A DNA stretch of 12,374 nucleotides from Oscillospiraceae bacterium (lineage in GTDB: Bacteria > Bacillota > Clostridia > Oscillospirales > Ruminococcaceae): assembly GCA_029005335.1 (NCBI GenBank), contig JAQXFT010000111.1, forward strand, positions 1-12,374, given 5' to 3'. The position numbers and the translations under genes were made by a program. The notes beneath the pieces are model-generated. The model was not told where the DNA came from. It saw nothing but the letters and a program-made list of their open reading frames with translations, and did not search any database. Below, one piece after another: positions 7,102-12,374 of the stretch (position 1 is its first letter; every line of letters starts with the position of its first letter).

Positions 7102-7298
7102 ATCTTATTGTTACTGAAAACTGATAGAATTTTTTCTGATGTCAGGTATCAGTAATTATTTTCACCTCTTTTTCTGATGATTTGCAGTTCCATATTTTTA
7201 TTATAATTATCATACCGGACAGATATATGTCTGTTCATAAATAATTTACAATTCAGGGTGGAATACTCTTTCAGAGTATATAACGGCAAATAAAAAAT
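7102..7298. other. Intergenic region between the WYL gene and the Hsp70 operon terminator
   Basis: Besides the WYL promoter, it holds a short hairpin, ATACTCT (7263-7269) with AGAGTAT (7273-7279), and in the WYL leader the complementary segments TTACTGA and TCAGTAA, which could pair around an inner CTGATA/TATCAG alternative. No convincing ORF is present. An AGAGG sequence near 7166-7170 is not followed by a usable start codon in the WYL frame. Confidence 0.4.
7209..7237 (-). promoter_or_regulatory. Candidate promoter of the WYL regulator with inverted repeat
   Basis: On the minus strand, -35-like TGAACA (7232-7237) and -10 TATGAT (7209-7214) are 17 nt apart. A TATAAT further in lies without a good -35. 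The spacer holds the imperfect palindrome ACAGATATATGTCTGT (7219-7234), in which 14 of 16 bases pair; it is a plausible autoregulatory operator. A leader of about 100 nt would follow. Confidence 0.5.
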
Positions 7299-7338
7299 AA
7301 ACCCGGAATACCGCAGATTAGCGACATTCCGGGTTTTT
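7286..7338 (-). terminator. Intrinsic terminator of the Hsp70 operon
   Basis: AAACCCGGAAT (7299-7309) pairs with ATTCCGGGTTT (7326-7336), an 11-bp stem with a 16-nt loop. On the minus strand it is followed by TTTATTTTTTATTT, about 20 nt past the Hsp70 stop codon. On the plus strand the stem ends in five T, so it could also stop rightward transcripts. Confidence 0.9.
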
Positions 7339-7356
7339 GTCAGACAGGATTTATTT

Positions 7357-10209
7357 TCAAGCTATACATTCAATTTTTTCAAGAAGATACTTTTCATCTT
7401 CTTCGCTTAATTCCTCACCGCCGATTAATTTAAGAGCGATATTGCATGACCTCTGACATTTCTGAGCTATATCCTCAGTGTAAAGATAGTTTATATCATA
7501 TGTTAACAAGTTGCAGATTTCCGATATTTTTTCGCTGTCTATATCGGATTTGAAGTAATTTCTCCTGTCGCATATCCAGCCAAGGGAGAGTATGCATGGA
7601 GTAAGCTGTTCTATCAGCAAAGCTCCGCTTGAAACGACCTCCGATAATTTGTCAACTGTTTTTATGACATTCTGAGGCACAATATCATTGGAATTATTCT
7701 GATTCAGTGCAAGTCCGACAGCATATGCAGTCATCTGTAAATTATTTGATTTCATATTATTGAAATTCTTTATATCCGCATTGAATTTTTCGATAAGCCA
7801 TTCAACGCAGGTTTTGCTGATTGCATGGGCATAGATACAGGACTGCTGATATCCGGAGATATTGTGAATTGTTTCAAGTTGTTTAAGCTGATTTTCATTT
7901 CCGCAAAAGCCCAGAGTATATACAGCCTGAATATTTACATTTTTTCTTGCACCATGGCAGTCGAAGCCTTTAAGGATTCCGCCCAATTGTGATATACAAA
8001 GGTTTGCGATTTCCTTTTTCTGTGACTGTTCCCATTCAGACATGAGACGTCTTGCAATTATAAACAATCTCATTCTTGCTTCGTTGCAGTTATTATACTT
8101 CAGAGCCTTGACTACGATTTCGGAGAAATCCTTTTTGTTTACGGCAGAGCAGATATTCTGCATTTCGATTTTAATCTGATTTGAGATATTTTTTTTGTCC
8201 CTGTTATTTTTTTCAAGCTTCTGGCATAATGCAATCAGGGAATTTACGGAGGCATGGGGATTGAGCTTACTTCCGCTTGGAGCGATTATTTTTTTAGAGC
8301 CTTTTGCGTTCATGAAATTGGTGTTATCGATTGCGATAGTAGCAATTCCGGTTTCGCACCTGTCATTTTCGTCATTTCCGAAATAAGTCCATGCTTTCAT
8401 GGTAATCACTTTATTTTCGTCCATATTTATTACGAAAGCAACTTTTCTTTCCAATGAGCTTTTCTTTGAAAATGATATACTGCCCTTAGCGATATTTCTG
8501 TATGTACCGTCAAGATTTCTGCTTTGTATCGGAATGGCGACGGTATCCTGTCCGATTGGAATCTGAAATCCTTTTTTTATTTCAGATGTATAAGGCAGTT
8601 CAGCACCTGTTGGAATTATTTCTTCTTTAACGCCATTTTTCAGACCAAGATAGAGGCAATCATTCAGAATGCTTCTGCCCCATTCTATACCAATGTGATT
8701 GTTATTTTTTCTTAATACAGTTGCTGTATTTGTTCTGGGATTATCCGGAGTTTTTTCTTTTCTGACAGCTGGTTCAGCAGGAGTTGTATCGCCGACAGCT
8801 TTCATTTCGTCGGTTAAGTCCTCACTGTTATGTGTCAGCAGGTAATGATAGACCGCAGCACCTCTTGCAACAGACTGGTCAGGGTCAAGGACAACGATTG
8901 GTTCAAATCCGAAGAATTTGGTTAAGCGGTTGGTTACCATATAAAATTTGGACATACCGCCGTTTACTATAACAGCATCGACTCTTACAGAATCTGTATC
9001 AAGCTTTTTGCCTGCCTTTTCCAGTACGTCAAGTATAGGGAAGATAATATTTCTGGTATTGGAAATATTTTCGATTTTTTTATAGTCATCAAATTTCAGG
9101 TCATCTGCCATATAGACGGAAAGAATATTTTCGATTTCTTCCTGTGAGAAGGTGTCATCATAAGCAAGTCCTATACTATGAATATTACCGCCGACATCGA
9201 AACTGTTTTCGTTGTTGCATTCATCATCGTCAAACCAGCCGCTGTTATAATCATCACCGGAAGAAACAGCGGTATTCAATTCTATTTTAAGGTTTTCTGC
9301 AAACACACGCAATTGTGGCATGACTTCATTTTTTTTCTTTCTAATCATATCCGCCTGTTCGGGATATGATTTATACTGCATAACATATCTTTTGAACATT
9401 TCTTCAGCAATGGCTTCATCGAAGTCATCACCGCCAAGCAATGTATATCTGTTTGTAGCTATTTCGCTTATTTTTAATGTTCCGTCTTCAACATCATGTC
9501 TTCTTCTGATTTCGTGCATTGTGATATCGAGAGTACCACCGCCCAAATCGAAAACGAGGACTTTTTTTGTTTCACTCAAATCAAGGATTGTTGAAGGGAT
9601 TTCGCCGTTTCTGATTTGGTTGAACAAGTCATAGATAACCGCATTGGGTTCTGAAAGGAGTATTTTTCTTTCACTGCCGTCATCATTTCTGACTTTGATT
9701 CCTGCAAGTTCAGCAGCATCTTTTGTTGCCTTGCACATGGCTGAATCGAAATTTGCAGGAACAGTAATTACTGCATCTGTAATTTTTGTTTTTAAGGAAG
9801 ATGAGGCTTCGCTTAATAAGTGCTTTAATATCTGTGCTGAAATTTGTGAAGGTTTTTTATCGGGAATATCAGGTGAAAGACCTTCTGCATAGGGCTTTCC
9901 CATCTGGCTTTTGATTGACTTTGCAACCAGATGAGGTCTCAGGGAATATTGTTTTTTTGCGAAATCGCCTACAATTGGTCTGTATCCGTTTTCCTCCACA
10001 TAATAAATGAAGGAGGGTAAGGTTGGCTTTTTTTCTTTTGAGAGCTTTGACTGACCGGTTACAGCACTGTACATATCAACAGGGCGGTTTACATCAAGAA
10101 CCTTACTTACAATATCTCCGTTCGGTTTAAGATTCACATATGCCAGTACGGAATTTGTTGTTCCGAGGTCGATTCCGATATTGACTATTTTGTTATCCTT
10201 ATTTGTCAT
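7357..10209 (-). CDS. Divergent Hsp70 (DnaK-like) ATPase with helical C-terminal domain
   Basis: A 950-residue Hsp70-superfamily protein, much longer than DnaK (about 610-640). The nucleotide-binding domain (about 8-460) has the key motifs: phosphate-1 IGIDLGTTNS (11-20), VGDFAKKQ (80-87), LLSEPNAV (184-191), phosphate-2 VFDLGGGTLD (219-228), GGDDFDEAI (259-267), adenosine-type VNGGMSK (415-421) and DPDQSVARGAA (442-452). It should therefore bind and hydrolyse ATP. An acidic insert (about 318-352) is unusual. The conserved DVLLLDV linker is missing; a Pro/Thr/Lys-rich stretch (about 460-503) leads to a beta-rich domain (about 505-630; IIPTGAELPY) like the start of a substrate-binding domain. 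Instead of the usual lid, about 300 mostly helical residues follow, possibly HEAT/ARM-like. The start has AGGAGGT (10216-10222) and overlaps the upstream GrpE-like gene by ATGA. Client and role are unknown. Confidence 0.9.
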   Translation of the reverse strand: MTNKDNKIVNIGIDLGTTNSVLAYVNLKPNGDIVSKVLDVNRPVDMYSAVTGQSKLSKEKKPTLPSFIYYVEENGYRPIVGDFAKKQYSLRPHLVAKSIKSQMGKPYAEGLSPDIPDKKPSQISAQILKHLLSEASSSLKTKITDAVITVPANFDSAMCKATKDAAELAGIKVRNDDGSERKILLSEPNAVIYDLFNQIRNGEIPSTILDLSETKKVLVFDLGGGTLDITMHEIRRRHDVEDGTLKISEIATNRYTLLGGDDFDEAIAEEMFKRYVMQYKSYPEQADMIRKKKNEVMPQLRVFAENLKIELNTAVSSGDDYNSGWFDDDECNNENSFDVGGNIHSIGLAYDDTFSQEEIENILSVYMADDLKFDDYKKIENISNTRNIIFPILDVLEKAGKKLDTDSVRVDAVIVNGGMSKFYMVTNRLTKFFGFEPIVVLDPDQSVARGAAVYHYLLTHNSEDLTDEMKAVGDTTPAEPAVRKEKTPDNPRTNTATVLRKNNNHIGIEWGRSILNDCLYLGLKNGVKEEIIPTGAELPYTSEIKKGFQIPIGQDTVAIPIQSRNLDGTYRNIAKGSISFSKKSSLERKVAFVINMDENKVITMKAWTYFGNDENDRCETGIATIAIDNTNFMNAKGSKKIIAPSGSKLNPHASVNSLIALCQKLEKNNRDKKNISNQIKIEMQNICSAVNKKDFSEIVVKALKYNNCNEARMRLFIIARRLMSEWEQSQKKEIANLCISQLGGILKGFDCHGARKNVNIQAVYTLGFCGNENQLKQLETIHNISGYQQSCIYAHAISKTCVEWLIEKFNADIKNFNNMKSNNLQMTAYAVGLALNQNNSNDIVPQNVIKTVDKLSEVVSSGALLIEQLTPCILSLGWICDRRNYFKSDIDSEKISEICNLLTYDINYLYTEDIAQKCQRSCNIALKLIGGEELSEEDEKYLLEKIECIA

Positions 10210-11303
10210 TCTTTTACCTCCTCAACTCTTGGACGTGAAATCTGTATTTCCTTATCTTTGAATATCCAGCCGGGTGAAAGAGCCTTTACACGTTTTTCTT
10301 CTGTTTCAGATGTGAAAGGAGTACCGATATAATCGGAAAATTCCACATCAGCAGCCCTGACTGTTCTGATGGAATTGGGCTTTAAAATCGGATTTATATG
10401 GCTGTCCTGTACAAATTGTGTAAGCTTTTTTATTACAATAAGCAGACCGTTTATTTCAATCGGCACTTCATAACCGTTTTTTCTTAAAGTATTCAGACCC
10501 TTCTGTAATTCGAGAAGCTGGTCAAGAATCGAGCCGTACTTTTCGGAATTTAATTTTGCAAAAAAGTCTGTAAGCTCCTTTACTTTGCTTTCGTTCAACT
10601 GTTCTTCAAATTCATTCTGCAAATCTGATAACATACTGCTTGTTCTTTCGAGTTCACTTTCGAGGCTGTCGATACGCTTGAGAGCCTGTTCCAGAGTCAT
10701 TGTGGATTTAGTCTTTACGAATGTATTATTTGATGATTTTCTTTCTCTGTATGTTGGAAATTCATATACTTCGCAGATAGCGTCAGATATATCATAGAAG
10801 AGGTATCTTGCCAGAGTATTTCCCAGACTGTCCAGTATTTCGCTGTCACCTTCAGTAACAATTTCCGGAAATCTTCTGTAAATCATTATTGCAGCAATGC
10901 GGTCCTGAGAGTCATGGTGCTTGATTGATTTAACGGCACTTTCCTTTCTGAGCTTTTCGTATTCTGCAAAAGCATCTTTATCGCCTGTAATAGCCTTTTC
11001 AAACAAATCAGCGACATCACTGCACCATTTGAAGAGTTCAAATCTATCTTTAGGGACAGCCATTCTTCTGCGTCTGAAAATGTTGATAATATCTTCACCT
11101 GTCAGGTCGTATCCGAACTTATCGTTAAGTCTGATAGCACATTTCGTAGGTGGGACGCCTGAATCATCACATAAAATTCCGAAGATTCTGTTTTCAATCA
11201 GGATATCGTCCTTTGTTGTACCGGCTTGTCTTTTTTTTCTCATCATGGAATTATGAAGTAAATCAGACAGCTCCATAAGTTTTTCTTTTTTTACGTTAAG
11301 CAT
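10206..11303 (-). CDS. Coiled-coil protein with GrpE-like C-terminal domain (putative nucleotide exchange factor)
   Basis: A 365-residue cytoplasmic protein. Residues 1-190 are mainly helical, charged and not recognised; they include a cluster RRRRMAVPKDRF (77-88). Residues 203-260 form a heptad-like coiled coil (LEQALKRIDSLESELERT). Further helices follow to about 300, and 316-362 read like the GrpE beta domain: the DYIGTPFTSE segment, then GWIFKDKEIQISRPRVEEV, matching the GrpE pattern of a Gly-rich strand pair ending in a basic-Pro-x-Val. The order long helix, short helices, beta domain is that of GrpE. It lies directly upstream of the Hsp70 gene with a 4-nt overlap, which suggests the two proteins are made in proportion and interact. 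It would be the exchange factor of that Hsp70. The resemblance is judged by eye, so this is inference. Start: GGAGGT 5 nt before the ATG. Confidence 0.7.
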   Translation of the reverse strand: MLNVKKEKLMELSDLLHNSMMRKKRQAGTTKDDILIENRIFGILCDDSGVPPTKCAIRLNDKFGYDLTGEDIINIFRRRRMAVPKDRFELFKWCSDVADLFEKAITGDKDAFAEYEKLRKESAVKSIKHHDSQDRIAAIMIYRRFPEIVTEGDSEILDSLGNTLARYLFYDISDAICEVYEFPTYRERKSSNNTFVKTKSTMTLEQALKRIDSLESELERTSSMLSDLQNEFEEQLNESKVKELTDFFAKLNSEKYGSILDQLLELQKGLNTLRKNGYEVPIEINGLLIVIKKLTQFVQDSHINPILKPNSIRTVRAADVEFSDYIGTPFTSETEEKRVKALSPGWIFKDKEIQISRPRVEEVKE

Positions 11304-11315
11304 AATGTACCTCCG

Positions 11316-12374
11316 TTATAATTTATAGATTTCCTGTTCTTCAGCGAATGTGAATTGAGTTCTGCAATCGCCGTCAAACAGTAATTCCTGTTCAATAGTT
11401 ATGTCGTCAGGACTGTGAGATTTTGCACAGTGGACTAAGACGACGTGTCTGGGATTTATTGATTTTATAAATTGTTTCATCTGCATGAAGTCTTCATGGA
11501 GAGTAAAATTGACATCAATCCTTTTTGAATAGTAGTAAGGATTCATTCTGCCTGACGTGGTAAGGAAGATATGGGGATATAAAGGAGGTTCGTCAAGCAT
11601 CTGTTTGTTATTGATATCAAGGATTCTGATTCCGTTCTGTTCCATTTTCCGGACAATCTGCATAATATTATTATCCACGAACACGGGAATGTTATATTTA
11701 TTGTTGTCGTTGAGGATTTTCAGAAATTCTATACCTTTGCTGAGCTGTACAGCGGAACACTGGATAGACTTTCCGTATCTCAGTACTTCTTCATAAATCT
11801 GTTCTGCTTCGGAAAAGATTTTATCGGATTTATTTCTGTAATTCGGGTGTTTTGCGTGCAGTCCGCACATGATAATCGTATCAATTTTTTTATCTCTCGG
11901 GATAACGCACCCCGAAACCAGCGGAGAGTTATCAATAGAATAATCTCCCGTATATAAAATAGTTCTGTCCTTATATTCAAATAACATCATCATTGCACCG
12001 GGGATATGTCCTGCCGGATAGAAGGTCACATGATAATCCCCGAAATTTATTGGCTTCAGATAACTGATAGTGGTTATTCTGTCCATATGTGATTGTGCAG
12101 TGAGTCTTTTTCTTTCATTTTGTCTGGACTGTCCCAGAAAGATGCGTTCATATAGCTGAAGCTCCATAAGGGATTTTGTTATATCGGTCATATACACACC
12201 TGACTGAGTTGATTCTGACATCAAATCAAACAGATATCCGACGTGGTCCATATGTGCGTGTGATATGAATATCTGATTTATCTGATTCAAGGAATAGAAT
12301 GAATGTAACGCAGTCAGTTGTGAAATTACAGGATTAAATTTCAGATTTTTATTGTTACCGATTCCGGCATCAAG
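11316..12374 (-). CDS. Beta-CASP-like metallo-beta-lactamase fold hydrolase, 5' end outside window
   Basis: At least 352 residues of an MBL-fold enzyme; the frame is open to the window edge (first visible residues LDAGIG), so the true start is upstream. Counting from the edge, the metal-binding residues are His39, His41, Asp43 and His44 in SHAHMDHVG, His123 in AGHIPGA, Asp144 in YTGDY and His315 in VLVHCAK. His293 in LHED fits beta-CASP motif B. IFLTTSGRM matches the segment IIAPSGML of RNA-processing members. These features point to the beta-CASP branch, which contains nucleases such as CPSF73 and RNase J. The usual motif A (Glu-Ser/Thr-Thr) is replaced by CGLHAKH, so the active site or substrate may differ. 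The gene is the first visible one of the operon, 12 nt ahead of the GrpE-like gene. RNA or DNA as substrate is inferred. Confidence 0.82.
   Translation of the reverse strand, partial: LDAGIGNNKNLKFNPVISQLTALHSFYSLNQINQIFISHAHMDHVGYLFDLMSESTQSGVYMTDITKSLMELQLYERIFLGQSRQNERKRLTAQSHMDRITTISYLKPINFGDYHVTFYPAGHIPGAMMMLFEYKDRTILYTGDYSIDNSPLVSGCVIPRDKKIDTIIMCGLHAKHPNYRNKSDKIFSEAEQIYEEVLRYGKSIQCSAVQLSKGIEFLKILNDNNKYNIPVFVDNNIMQIVRKMEQNGIRILDINNKQMLDEPPLYPHIFLTTSGRMNPYYYSKRIDVNFTLHEDFMQMKQFIKSINPRHVVLVHCAKSHSPDDITIEQELLFDGDCRTQFTFAEEQEIYKL

Noticed and set aside
7163..7170. Upstream micro-ORF or alternative WYL start near an AGAGGTG sequence
   Set aside because: The GTG is not in the WYL frame, stops after seven codons, and overlaps the SD-like bases themselves.
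9320..9634. 104-aa plus-strand frame within the Hsp70 gene
   Set aside because: Antisense to conserved ATPase motifs; no start site support.
12288..12290. TTG start for the MBL protein
   Set aside because: The frame stays open to the window edge and the upstream residues (LDAGIG then PVISQL) match the conserved lead-in of this fold, so the gene starts outside the window.
6133..12374. Horizontal transfer or mobile island carrying the Hsp70 operon
   Set aside because: No integrase, transposase, tRNA, direct repeat or obvious composition shift is seen within the window; the right boundary is not visible.

Overview
The window looks like chromosomal DNA of a low-GC Gram-positive anaerobe, most likely a Clostridia member of the Ruminococcus/Oscillospiraceae type. 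I infer this from the AT-rich composition, strong AGGAGG-type ribosome binding sites, consensus sigma-A promoters, the PdxS/PdxT route to vitamin B6, and the character of the proteins. The genus is a guess. There are no rRNA or tRNA genes, no CRISPR array, no insertion sequences and no clear sign of integration. No gene-free stretch exceeds 300 bases; the longest (7102-7356) is described in the entries.

Left part (1-2892). The end of a small EamA-type drug/metabolite transporter runs rightward into a bidirectional terminator. Facing it on the minus strand is a likely two-gene unit: an Rrf2-family regulator with three Fe-S-type cysteines, followed by a YqiA-like small alpha/beta hydrolase. Upstream of that, also on the minus strand, is pdxS-pdxT, the two-subunit pyridoxal 5'-phosphate synthase, with a TAATG overlap and its own terminator.

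Middle (2893-6132). pdxR, a MocR-type regulator with an aminotransferase-like sensor domain, is divergent from pdxST. The 119-bp gap holds two well-formed promoters whose -10 boxes overlap head to head, plus a perfect 14-bp palindrome. This is the classic arrangement for PLP-responsive control of vitamin B6 synthesis. A PutP-type sodium/proline symporter follows under its own near-consensus promoter and ends at a pair of GC-rich hairpins that look like a dispersed repeat.

Right part (6133-12374, all minus strand). In transcription order: a beta-CASP-like metallo-beta-lactamase protein (5' end off the window), a 365-aa coiled-coil protein whose C-terminus resembles the GrpE beta domain, and a 950-aa divergent Hsp70 with an unusual C-terminal helical domain. 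These three are packed with a 12-nt gap and a 4-nt overlap and end in one strong terminator. A WYL-domain regulator with its own candidate promoter lies just downstream. I read the three-gene unit as a specialised chaperone (ATPase plus dedicated exchange factor) coupled to a nuclease-like enzyme. It is the most interesting and least explained part of the window; its function cannot be told from sequence alone.
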